64,000 nt of DNA from the NCBI RefSeq assembly GCF_029227915.1, contig NC_079880.1, positions 4,218,001 to 4,282,000 of the forward strand. The letters are read 5' to 3'. The stretch's first letter is position 1. Each line of letters opens with the position of its first letter. Below, one piece after another: positions 26,333-36,321 of the stretch. The notes beneath the pieces were generated by a model, which saw only the letters and a list, made by a program, of their open reading frames with translations, did no database searches and was not told the origin of the DNA. Source of the DNA: Hydractinia symbiolongicarpus. Taxonomy: Eukaryota; Cnidaria; Hydrozoa; Anthoathecata; Hydractiniidae. The position numbers were made by a program, and so were the translations under genes.

Positions 26333-26335
26333 CAA
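24881..26335 (-). CDS. Partial LINE ORF2: reverse transcriptase domain (copy 3)
   Basis: An open frame of 484 codons differing from copies 1 and 2 at four residues: I316 (was M), Y401 (was F), M412 (was K) and L477 (was I). All four are amino-acid changes, and I noticed no silent difference in the frame. The catalytic motifs (D119, GVPQGS, FADD) are unchanged. L477 lies directly after the third cysteine of the C-terminal C-x-C-x2-C only if numbering is shifted; in this numbering it is between the second and third cysteines. It has the same TTG opening in satellite sequence and the same missing endonuclease. Confidence 0.9.
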   Translation of the reverse strand: MLKKFIHIFVPILTNIINFCLQSNIFPDDLKLAEVIPVFKKDDCNDKENYRPVSLLPCLSKVFERIILNQMHTFTHDKLSPHLSGFRKGYNTQYALIRMIEQWKSTLDNKGVVGAVLMDLSKAFDTINHDLLIAKLHAYGFSESSLLFIHSYLKNRFQRTRINSSFSEWLPLQVGVPQGSILGPPFFNYSINDLFWFIIQSSLCNFADDNTLYACENSLEDVKQTLLTNLVIVNNWFYENYLAINLKKYQYIVLGHHDESLIFNHLKIACKSSVVLLGVTIDSRLNFHSHVKNICNKASRKLNVLQRISSFLTPKIKRFLFNSFILSQFSYCPLVWMFCGKVANNRINRIHERCLRIIQDDINGSYDELLSLCNVKNIHIINLQNLMKEVYKFLNGLSPLYMNEIFSVRENMYNVRCFNLIRRPTCRTTYYGLNTLSNIAGKLWISVPDATKNAPSLEAFRSSIKFWEGDVCTCKLCMDIPYIF

Positions 26336-29300
26336 AGAAAGTACCCAGGGTGTAAACTCATTTCCCGAACTATTTTTTAAATTATTATTTCACCACTAAA
26401 GCCCATGAGACTTGTAGTATTTAAAAATATTTTCATTTTTGATGAGACGCTGAATAAAAGAAGTTTAATCGCCGGAAAACGAAAACCCGCGACTTCCCGT
26501 AAATCCCGGACTCAGCCCGTATAGTCAAAAGTATACAAAGAAAGTACCCAGGAAGTAAACTCATTTCCCGAACGATTTTTTAAATTATTTTTTCACCACT
26601 AAAACGCATGAGCCTTGTAGTTTTCAAAAATGTTTTCATTTTTGATGAGACGCTGAATAAAAGAAGTTTAATCGCCGGCAAACGAAAACCTGCGATTTCC
26701 CGTAAATCCCGGACTCGGCCCGTATAGTCAAAAGTATACAAAGAAATTACCCAGGAAGTAAACTCATTTCCCAAACGATATTTTAAATTAATTTTCACCA
26801 CTAAAACGCATGAGACTTGTAGTTTTCAGAAATGTTTTCATTTTTGATGAGACGCTTAATGAAAGTTGTTTAATCGCCGGCAAACGAAAACCCGCGATTT
26901 CCCGTAAATCACGGGCTTGGCCCGTATAGTCAAAAGTATACAAAGAAAGTACCCGGGGTGTAAACTCATTTCCCGAACGATTTTTTAAATTATTATTTTA
27001 CCACTAAAGCCCATGAGACTTGTAGTTTTCAAAAATGTTTTCATTTTGGATGAGACGCTTAATGAAAGTTGTTTAATCGCCGGCAAACGAAAACCCGCGA
27101 TTTCCCGTAAATCCCGGGCTTGGCCCGTATAGTCGAATGTATACAAAGAAAGTACCCTGTGAGTAAACTCATTTCCAGAACGATTTTTTAAATTATTATT
27201 TCACCACTAAAACGCATGAGACTTGTAGTTTTCAAAAATGTTTTCATTTTTGATGAGACGCTTAATGAAAGAGGTTTAATCGCCGGCAAACGAAATCCTG
27301 CGTTTTCCCGTAAATCCGGGGCTTGGCCCGTATAGTCGAATGTATACAAAGAAAGTACCCTGTGAGTAAACTCATTTTCGGAACGATTTTTTAAATTATT
27401 TTTTCACCACTACAACGCATGAGACTTGTAGTTTTCAAAAATGTTTTCATTTTTGATGAGACACTGAATAAAAGAAGTTTAATCGCAGGCAAACGAAAAC
27501 CCGCCATTTCCCGTAAACCCCGGACTCGGCCCGTATAGTCAAAAGTATACAAAAAAAGTACCCAGGGAGTAAACTCATTTTCCGAACGATTTTTAAATTA
27601 TTTTTTCACCACTACAACGCATGAGACTTGTAGTTTTCAAAAATATTTTCATTTTTGATGAGAGGGTTAATGAAAGAAGTTTAATCGCCGGCAAACGAAA
27701 TCCCGCGATTTCCCGTAAATCCCGGGCTTGGCCCGTGTAGTCGAATGTATACAAAGAAAGTACCCTGTGAGTAAACTTATTTCCAAAACGATTTTTTAAA
27801 TTATCTTTTCACCACTAAAACGCATGAGACTTGTAGTTTTTAAAAATGTTTTCATTTTTGATGAGACGCTGAATAAAAGAAGTTTAATCGACGGCAAACG
27901 AAAACCCGCCATTTCCCGTAAACCCCGGACTCGACCCGTATAGTCAAAAGTATACAAAGAAAGTACCCAGGGAGTAAACTCATTTCCCGAACGATTTTTT
28001 ATATTATTTTCTTTACCACTAAACGCATGAGACGTGTAGTTTTCAAAAATATTTTCATATTTGATGGGACGCTGAATAAAAGAAGTTTAATCGCCGGCAA
28101 ACGAAAATCCGCGATTTCCCGTAAATCCCGGACTCGACCCGTATAGTCAAAAGTATACAAAGAAAGTACCCAGGGAGTAAACTCATTTCTCGAACGATTT
28201 TTTAAATTATTTTTTCACCACTAAAACGCATGAGACTTGTCGTTTTCAAAAATGTTTTCATTTTTGATGAGACGCTTAATGAAAGTTGTTTAATCGCCGG
28301 CAAACGAAAACCCGAGATTTCCCGTAAATCCCGGGCTTGGCCCGTATAGTCAAAAGTATACAAAGATAGTACCCAGGGAGTAAACTCATTTCCAGAACGA
28401 TTTTTTAAATTATTATTTCACCACTAAATCGCATGAGACTTGTAGTTTATAAAATTTTTTTCATTTTTGATGAGACGCTGAATAAAAGAAGTTTAATCGC
28501 CGGCAAACGAAAACCTGCGATTTCCCGTAAATCCCGGACTCGGCCCGTATAGTCAAATGTATACAAAGAAAGTACCCAGGGTGTAAACTCATTTCCCGAA
28601 CGATTTTTTAAATTATTATTTCACCACTAAAGCCCATGAGACTTGTAGTATTTGAAAATATTTTCATTTTTGATGAGACGCTGAATAAAAGAAGTTTAAT
28701 CGCCGGCAAACGAAAACCTGCGATTTCCCGTAAATCCCGGACTCGGCCCGTATAGTCAAAAGTATACAAAGAATGTACCCAGGGTGTAAACTCATTTCCC
28801 GAACGATTTTTTAAATTATTATTTCACCACTAAAGCCCATGAGACTTGTAGTATTTAAAAATATTTTCATTTTTGATGAGACGCTGAATAAAAGAAGTTT
28901 AATCGCCGGCAAACGAAAACCCGCGTCTTCCCGTAAATCCCCGACTCGGCCCGTATAGTCAAAAGTATACAAAGAAAGTACCCAGGGAGTAAACTCATTT
29001 TCCGAACGATTTTTAAATTATTTTTTCACCACTACAACGCATGAGACTTGTAGTTTTCAAAAATATTTTCATTTTTGATGAGAGGGTTAATGAAAGAAGT
29101 TTAATCGCCGGCAAACGAAATCCCGCGATTTCCCGTAAATCCCGGGCTTGGCCCGTGTAGTCGAATGTATACAAAGAAAGTACCCAGGGAGTAAACTCAT
29201 TTTCCGAACGATTTTTAAATTATTTTTTCACCACTACAACGCATGAGACTTGTAGTTTTCAAAAATATTTTCATTTTTGATGAGAGGGTTAATGAAAGAA

Positions 29301-30768
29301 GTTTAATCGCCGGCAAACGAAATCCCGCGATTTCCCGTAAACCCCGGACTCGACCCGTATAGTCAAAAGTATACAAAGAAAGTACCCAGGGAGTAAACTC
29401 ATTTCCCGAACGATTTTTTATATTATTTTCTTTACCACTAAACGCATGAGACGTGTAGTTTTCAAAAATATTTTCATATTTGATGGGACGCTGAATAAAA
29501 GAAGTTTAATCGCCGGCAAACGAAAATCCGCGATTTCCCGTAAATCCCGGACTCGACCCGTATAGTCAAAAGTATACAAAGAAAGTACCCAGGGAGTAAA
29601 CTCATTTCCCGAACGATTTTTTAAATTATTTTTTCACCACTAAAACGCATGAGACTTGTAGTTTTCAAAAATGTTTTCATTTTTGATGAGACGCTTAATG
29701 AAAGAGGTTTAATCGCCGGCAAACGAAATCCCGCGTTTTCCCGTAAATCCGGGGCTTGGCCCGTATAGTCGAATGTATACAAAGAAAGTACCCTGTGAGT
29801 AAACTCATTTTCCGAACGATTTTTTAAATTATTTTTTCACCACTACAACGCATGAGACTTGTAGTTTTCAAAAATGTTTTCATTTTTGATGAGACACTGA
29901 ATAAAAGAAGTTTAATCGCCGGCAAACGAAAACCCGCCATTTCCCGTAAACCCCGGACTCGGCCCGTATAGTCAAAAGTATACAAAGAAAGTACCCAGCG
30001 AGTAAACTCATTATCCGAACGATTTTTTATATTATTTTTTCACCACTACAACGCATGAGACTTGTAGTTTTCAAAAATATTTTCATTTTTGATGAGACGC
30101 TGAATAAAAGAAGTTTAATCGCCCTCAAACGAAAATCCGCGATTTCCCGTAAATCCCGGACTCGGCCCGTATAGTCCAAAGTATACAAAGAAAGTACCCA
30201 GGGAGTTAACTCATTTCCCGAACGATTTTTTAAAGTATTTTTTCACCACTAAAACGCATGAGACATGTAGTTTTCAAAAATGTTTTCATTTTTGATGAGA
30301 CGCTTATTAAAAGAGGTTTAATCGCCGGCAAACGAAATCCCGCGATTTCCCGTAAATCCCGGGCTTGGCCCGTATAGTCGAATGTATACAAAGAAAGTAC
30401 CCAGGGAGTAAACTCATTTCCCGAACGATTTTTTAATTTTTTTTTTCACCACTAAAACGCATGAGACTTGTAGTTTTCAAAATTGTTTTCATTTTGATGA
30501 GACGCTTAATGAAAGAGGTTTAATCGCCGGCAAACGAAATCCCGCGTTTTCCCGTAAATCCTGGGCTTGGCCCGTATAGTCGAATGTATACAAAGAAAGT
30601 ACCCAGGGAGTAAACTCATTTCCCGAACGATTTTTTAAATTTTTTTTTCACCACTAAAACGCATGAGACTTGTAGTTTTCAAAAATGTTTTCATTTTTGA
30701 TGAGACGCTGAGTAAAAGAAGTTTAATCGCCCTCAAACAAAAATCCGCGATTTCCCGTAAATCCCGGA
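26333..30768. repeat. Satellite between LINE copies 3 and 4
   Basis: Satellite only. It begins with the same right-hand flank monomers as after copies 1 and 2 (gggtgtaaac, cgaactatttt), though gccggaaaacg replaces gccggcaaacg near 26474. It then repeats the block-B-type monomers, with gatgagagggttaatg near 27660, 29080 and 29285. It ends in the gccctcaaac monomers left of copy 4. No gene seen. Confidence 0.9.
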
Positions 30769-30919
30769 TTTTTTTTTTTTTTTTGATTTTTGATTTTCTC
30801 TTTATTTAACGTCGATAGATACAATAGTATTTAAATAACTAATTTAAATCGACAACAAAACGTAAAACAAGGCAAACAGCGATAAAGAATAAGAAAAATA
30901 AATAAATAAATAAGTAAAG
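30769..30919 (-). other. LINE 3' UTR with poly(A) signal and A16 tail (copy 4)
   Basis: AATAAA on the minus strand at 30806-30801 and a 16-nt A tail (plus strand T 30769-30784). The (TTTA)n run is the same length as in the other copies. Confidence 0.87.
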
Positions 30920-32371
30920 TTAAAATATGTATGGTATATCCATGCATAATTTACAGGTGCAAACATCACCTTCCCAAAATTTTATTGAGCTACGGAAGGC
31001 TTCGAGAGAAGGAGCATTCTTTGTAGCGTCAGGCACAGATATCCATAGCTTCCCTGCAATATTTGATAAAGTATTTAAGCCATAGTACGTTGTCCGACAA
31101 GTTGGTCGCCTGATCAAATTAAAGCAACGAACGTTGTACATGTTTTCCCTAACAGAAAATATCTCGTTCATATATAGAGGTGACAATCCATTTAAAAATT
31201 TGTAAACCTCTTTCATTAAATTCTGTAAATTGATGATGTGAATATTTTTAACATTACATAAAGATAAAAGTTCATCGTAACTGCCATTTATATCGTCCTG
31301 TATGATTCTTAGACAACGTTCATGAATACGATTGATTCGATTATTCGCAACTTTTCCACAAAACATCCATACTAAGGGACAGTAAGAAAACTGAGACAAA
31401 ATAAATGAATTGAAGAGAAAACGCTTTATCTTGGGTGTCAAAAAGGAAGATATCCTTTGAAGCACGTTGAGTTTCCTACTAGCCTTATTACAGATGTTTT
31501 TGACATGCGAATGAAAGTTTAGTCTCGAGTCAATCGTGACACCAAGAAGCACTACAGACGATTTACACGCAATTTTCAAATGGTTAAATATCAAACTTTC
31601 ATCGTGATGACCTAATACAATATATTGATACTTTTTCAAATTTATTGCTAAGTAATTTTCATAAAACCAATTATTAACTATGACCAAATTAGTAAGCAGT
31701 GTTTGTTTTACATCTTCTAATGAATTTTCACAAGCATATAAGGTGTTATCATCTGCAAAGTTACAAAGGGATGATTGAATAATGAACCAGAATAAATCGT
31801 TTATAGAATAATTGAAGAAAGGAGGTCCTAAGATTGATCCTTGTGGAACTCCAACTTGAAGAGGAAGCCATTCGCTAAAAGAAGAATTTATTCTGGTTCT
31901 CTGAAAACGATTTTTCAAGTATGAGTGAATAAATAATAAAGAAGATTCAGAAAAACCATAGGCATGCAGCTTTGCAATAAGCAAATCATGGTTGATAGTA
32001 TCAAAAGCTTTTGAAAGGTCCATTAGCACTGCTCCAACTACACCCTTATTATCAAGTGTGCTTTTCCATTGTTCAATCATTCGAATGAGAGCATATTGTG
32101 TATTATAACCCTTTCTGAAGCCTGATAGATGAGGGCTGAGTTTGTCATGCGTAAAAGTGTGCATTTGATTAAGAATAATTCTTTCAAAAACCTTTGATAA
32201 ACAGGGAAGCAAGCTAACAGGTCTATAGTTCTCCTTATCATTACAGTCATCCTTCTTAAAAACAGGTATAACCTCTGCAAGTTTTAAATCATCAGGAAAA
32301 ATATTAGACTGTAAACAAAAATTTATAATATTAGTGAGGATAGGAACAAAGATATGAATAAACTTCTTCAA
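30769..32371 (-). mobile_element. 5'-truncated LINE fragment, copy 4
   Basis: Offset by exactly 6,039 bp from copy 3, with identical junctions, a T16 tract at 30769-30784 and no difference from copy 3 noticed by eye. It is the rightmost LINE copy; none occurs in the remaining 31.6 kb of array. Confidence 0.93.
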
Positions 32372-32374
32372 CAA
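30920..32374 (-). CDS. Partial LINE ORF2: reverse transcriptase domain (copy 4)
   Basis: The translation is identical to that of copy 3 (I316, Y401, M412, L477). The RT motifs are intact, but the frame opens at a satellite-derived TTG. Its first ATG is residue 71 (32164-32162), and the endonuclease and upstream ORF2 are missing. It is a partial, non-autonomous remnant. Confidence 0.92.
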   Translation of the reverse strand: MLKKFIHIFVPILTNIINFCLQSNIFPDDLKLAEVIPVFKKDDCNDKENYRPVSLLPCLSKVFERIILNQMHTFTHDKLSPHLSGFRKGYNTQYALIRMIEQWKSTLDNKGVVGAVLMDLSKAFDTINHDLLIAKLHAYGFSESSLLFIHSYLKNRFQRTRINSSFSEWLPLQVGVPQGSILGPPFFNYSINDLFWFIIQSSLCNFADDNTLYACENSLEDVKQTLLTNLVIVNNWFYENYLAINLKKYQYIVLGHHDESLIFNHLKIACKSSVVLLGVTIDSRLNFHSHVKNICNKASRKLNVLQRISSFLTPKIKRFLFNSFILSQFSYCPLVWMFCGKVANNRINRIHERCLRIIQDDINGSYDELLSLCNVKNIHIINLQNLMKEVYKFLNGLSPLYMNEIFSVRENMYNVRCFNLIRRPTCRTTYYGLNTLSNIAGKLWISVPDATKNAPSLEAFRSSIKFWEGDVCTCKLCMDIPYIF

Positions 32375-32682
32375 AGAAAGTACCCAGGGTGTAAACTCAT
32401 TTCCCGAACTATTTTTTAAATTATTATTTCACCACTAAAGCCCATGAGACTTGTAGTATTTAAAAATATTTTCATTTTTGATGAGACGCTGAATAAAAGA
32501 AGTTTAATCGCCGGAAAACGAAAACCCGCGACTTCCCGTAAATCCCGGACTCAGCCCGTATAGTCAAAAGTATACAAAGAAAGTACCCAGGAAGTAAACT
32601 CATTTCCCGAACGATTTTTTAAATTATTTTTTCACCACTAAAACGCATGAGCCTTGTAGTTTTCAAAAATGTTTTCATTTTT

Positions 32683-35520
32683 GATGAGACGCTGAATAAA
32701 AGAAGTTTAATCGCCGGCAAACGAAAACCTGCGATTTCCCGTAAATCCCGGACTCGGCCCGTATAGTCAAAAGTATACAAAGAAATTACCCAGGAAGTAA
32801 ACTCATTTCCCAAACGATATTTTAAATTAATTTTCACCACTAAAACGCATGAGACTTGTAGTTTTCAGAAATGTTTTCATTTTTGATGAGACGCTTAATG
32901 AAAGTTGTTTAATCGCCGGCAAACGAAAACCCGCGATTTCCCGTAAATCACGGGCTTGGCCCGTATAGTCAAAAGTATACAAAGAAAGTACCCGGGGTGT
33001 AAACTCATTTCCCGAACGATTTTTTAAATTATTATTTTACCACTAAAGCCCATGAGACTTGTAGTTTTCAAAAATGTTTTCATTTTTGATGAGACGCTGA
33101 ATAAAAGAAGTTTAATCGCCGGAAAACGAAAACCCGCCATTTCCCGTAAACCCCGGACTCGGCCCGCATAGTCAAAAGTATACAAAGAAAGTACCCAGGG
33201 AGTATACTCATTTCCCAAACGATTTTTTAAATTATTTTTTCACCACTAAATCGCATGAGACTTGTAGTTTTCAAAAATGTTTTCATTTTTGATGAGACGC
33301 TGAATAAAAGAAGTTTAATCGCCGGCAAACGAAAACCTGCGATTTGCCGTAAATCCCGGACTCGGCCCGTATAGTCAAAAGTATACAAAGAAAGTACCCA
33401 GGGTGTAAACTCATTTCCCGAACGATTTTTTAAATTATTATTTCACCACTAAAGCCCATGAGACTTGTAGTATTTAAAAATATTCTCATTTTTGATGAGA
33501 CGCTGAATAAAAGAAGTTTAATCGCCGGCAAACGAAAACCTGCGATTTCCCGTAAATCCCGGACTCGGCCCGTATGGTCAAAAGTATACAAACAAAGTAC
33601 GCAGGGAGTAAACTCATTTCCCAAACGATATTTTAAATTAATTTTCACCACTAAAACGCATGAGACTTGTAGTTTTCAGAAATGTTTTCATTTTTGATGA
33701 GATGCTGAATAAAAGAGGTTTAATCGCCGGCAAACGAAAACCTGCGATTTCCCGTAAATCCCGGACTCGGCCCGTATAGTCAAAAGTATACAAAGAAAGT
33801 ACCCAGGGAGTAAACTCATTTCCCAAACGATATTTTAAATTAATTTTCACCACTAAAACGCATGAGACTTGTAGTTTTCAGAAATGTTTTCATTTTTGAT
33901 GAGACGCTGAATAAAAGAAGTTTAATCGCCGGCAAACGAAAACCTGCGATTTCCCGTAAATCCCGGACTCGGCCCGTATAGTCAAAAGTATACAAAGAAA
34001 GTACCCAGGGTGTAAACTCATTTCCCGAACGATTTTTTAAATTATTATTTCACCACTAAAGCCCATAAGACTTGTAGTATTTAAAAATATTTTCATTTTT
34101 GATGAGACGCTGAATAAAAGAAGTTTAATCGCCGGCAAACGAAAACCTGCGATTTCCCGTAAATCCCGGACTCGGCCCGTATAGTCAAAAGTATACAAAG
34201 AAATTACCCAGGAAGTAAACTCATTTCCCAAACGATATTTTAAATTAATTTTCACCACTAAAACGCATGAGACTTGTAGTTTTCAGAAATGTTTTCATTT
34301 TTGATGAGACGCTTAATGAAAGTTGTTTAATCGCCGGCAAACGAAAACCCGCGATTTCCCGTAAATCACGGGCTTGGCCCGTATAGTCAAAAGTATACAA
34401 AGAAAGTACCCGGGGTGTAAACTCATTTCCCGAACGATTTTTTAAATTATTATTTTACCACTAAAGCCCATGAGACTTGTAGTTTTCAAAAATGTTTTCA
34501 TTTTTGATGAGACGCTGAATAAAAGAAGTTTAATCGCCGGAAAACGAAAACCCGCCATTTCCCGTAAACCCCGGACTCGGCCCGCATAGTCAAAAGTATA
34601 CAAAGAAAGTACCCAGGGAGTAAACTCATTTCCCAAACGATTTTTTAAATTATTTTTTCACCACTAAATCGCATGAGACTTGTAGTTTTCAAAAATGTTT
34701 TCATTTTTGATGAGACGCTGAATAAAAGAAGTTTAATCGCCGGCAAACGAAAACCTGCGATTTGCCGTAAATCCCGGACTCGGCCCGTATAGTCAAAAGT
34801 ATACAAAGAAAGTACCCAGGGTGTAAACTCATTTCCCGAACGATTTTTTAAATTATTATTTCACCACTAAAGCCCATGAGACTTGTAGTATTTAAAAATA
34901 TTCTCATTTTTGATGAGACGCTGAATAAAAGAAGTTTAATCGCCGGCAAACGAAAACCTGCGATTTCCCGTAAATCCCGGACTCGGCCCGTATGGTCAAA
35001 AGTATACAAACAAAGTACGCAGGGAGTAAACTCATTTCCCAAACGATATTTTAAATTAATTTTCACCACTAAAACGCATGAGACTTGTAGTTTTCAGAAA
35101 TGTTTTCATTTTTGATGAGATGCTGAATAAAAGAGGTTTAATCGCCGGCAAACGAAAACCTGCGATTTCCCGTAAATCCCGGACTCGGCCCGTATAGTCA
35201 AAAGTATACAAAGAAAGTACCCAGGGAGTAAACTCATTTCCCAAACGATATTTTAAATTAATTTTCACCACTAAAACGCATGAGACTTGTAGTTTTCAGA
35301 AATGTTTTCATTTTTGATGAGACGCTGAATAAAAGAAGTTTAATCGCCGGCAAACGAAAACCTGCGATTTCCCGTAAATCCCGGACTCGGCCCGTATAGT
35401 CAAAAGTATACAAAGAAAGTACCCAGGGTGTAAACTCATTTCCCGAACGATTTTTTAAATTATTATTTCACCACTAAAGCCCATAAGACTTGTAGTATTT
35501 AAAAATATTTTCATTTTTGA
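32683..35520. repeat. Seven-monomer higher-order repeat (1,418 bp), two units
   Basis: Satellite frames at 33024, 33430 and 33638 recur at 34442, 34848 and 35056, all at 1,418 bp. Rare variants are shared by both units: cgtatggtcaaaag and aagtacgcaggg near 33575/34993, and gagatgctgaataaaagagg near 33700/35118. These variants make the duplication unambiguous. The same run exists as a single unit at 14.7-16.3 kb, so the second unit was gained here after the larger duplication. Confidence 0.87.
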
Positions 35521-36321
35521 TGAGACGCTGAATAAAAGAAGTTTAATCGCCGGCAAACGAAAACCTGCGATTTCCCGTAAATCCCGGACTCGGCTCGTAT
35601 AGTCAAAAGTATACAAAGAAAGTACCCAGGGTGTAAACTTATTTCCCGAACGATTTTTTAAATTATTATTTCACCACTAAAGCCCATGAGACTTGTAGTA
35701 TATAAAAATATTTTTTATTTTTGATGAGACGCTGAATAAAAGAAGTTTAATCGCCGGCAAACGAAAACCCGCGCCTTCCCGTAAATCCCGGACTCGTCCC
35801 GTATAGTCAAAAGTATACAAAGAAAGTACCCAGGGAGTAAACTCATTCCCCGAAAGATTTTTTAAATTTTTTTTCACCACTAAAACGCATGAGACTTGTA
35901 GTTTTTAAAAATGTTTTCATTTTTGATGAGACGCTGAATAAAAGAAGTTTAATTGCCGGCAAATGAAAACCCGCGTCTTCCCGTAAATCCCGGACTCGGC
36001 CCGTATAGTCAAAAGTATACAAAGAAAGTACCCAGGGAGTAAACTCATTTCCCAAACGATATTTTAAATTAATTTTCACCACTAAAACGCATGAGACTTG
36101 TAGTTTTCAGAAATGTTTTCATTTTTGATGAGACGCTTAATGAAAGTTGTTTAATCGCCGGCAAACGAAAACCCGCGATTTCCCGTAAATCCCGGGCTTG
36201 GCCCGTATAGTCGAATGTATACAAAGAAAGTACCCTGTGAGTAAACTCATTTCCAGAACGATTTTTTAATTTATTTTTTCAACACTAAAACGCATGAGAC
36301 TTGTAGTTTTCAAAAATGTTT

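Larger units (their letters stand above)
21376..33086. repeat. Duplication with 6,039-bp offset, each unit carrying a LINE
   Basis: The sequence 21376-27047 matches 27415-33086 at a constant 6,039-bp offset: caaaaaaagt at 21511/27550, tttaccacta at 21973/28012, 23392/29431, and the T tract at 24730/30769. Between the matching stretches (27048-27414) lies a two-monomer linker resembling 21207-21375 plus one further monomer. The unit contains block-B-type monomers, the gccctcaaac monomers, the LINE and the right-hand flank. By eye the two units are almost identical, so this duplication is recent or actively homogenised. Confidence 0.88.

Noticed and set aside
9205-32371. Four independent LINE insertions into a preferred satellite site
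   Set aside because: Target preference could give a common 3' junction, but not the same 5' truncation point, the same tail length, the same missing target bases and matching kilobase flanks.
33458-35115. Two identical plus-strand frames of 79 codons at 33458-33697 and 34876-35115
   Set aside because: They are satellite frames in the duplicated 1,418-bp unit. They overlap the minus-strand satellite frames and show no features of a protein-coding gene.
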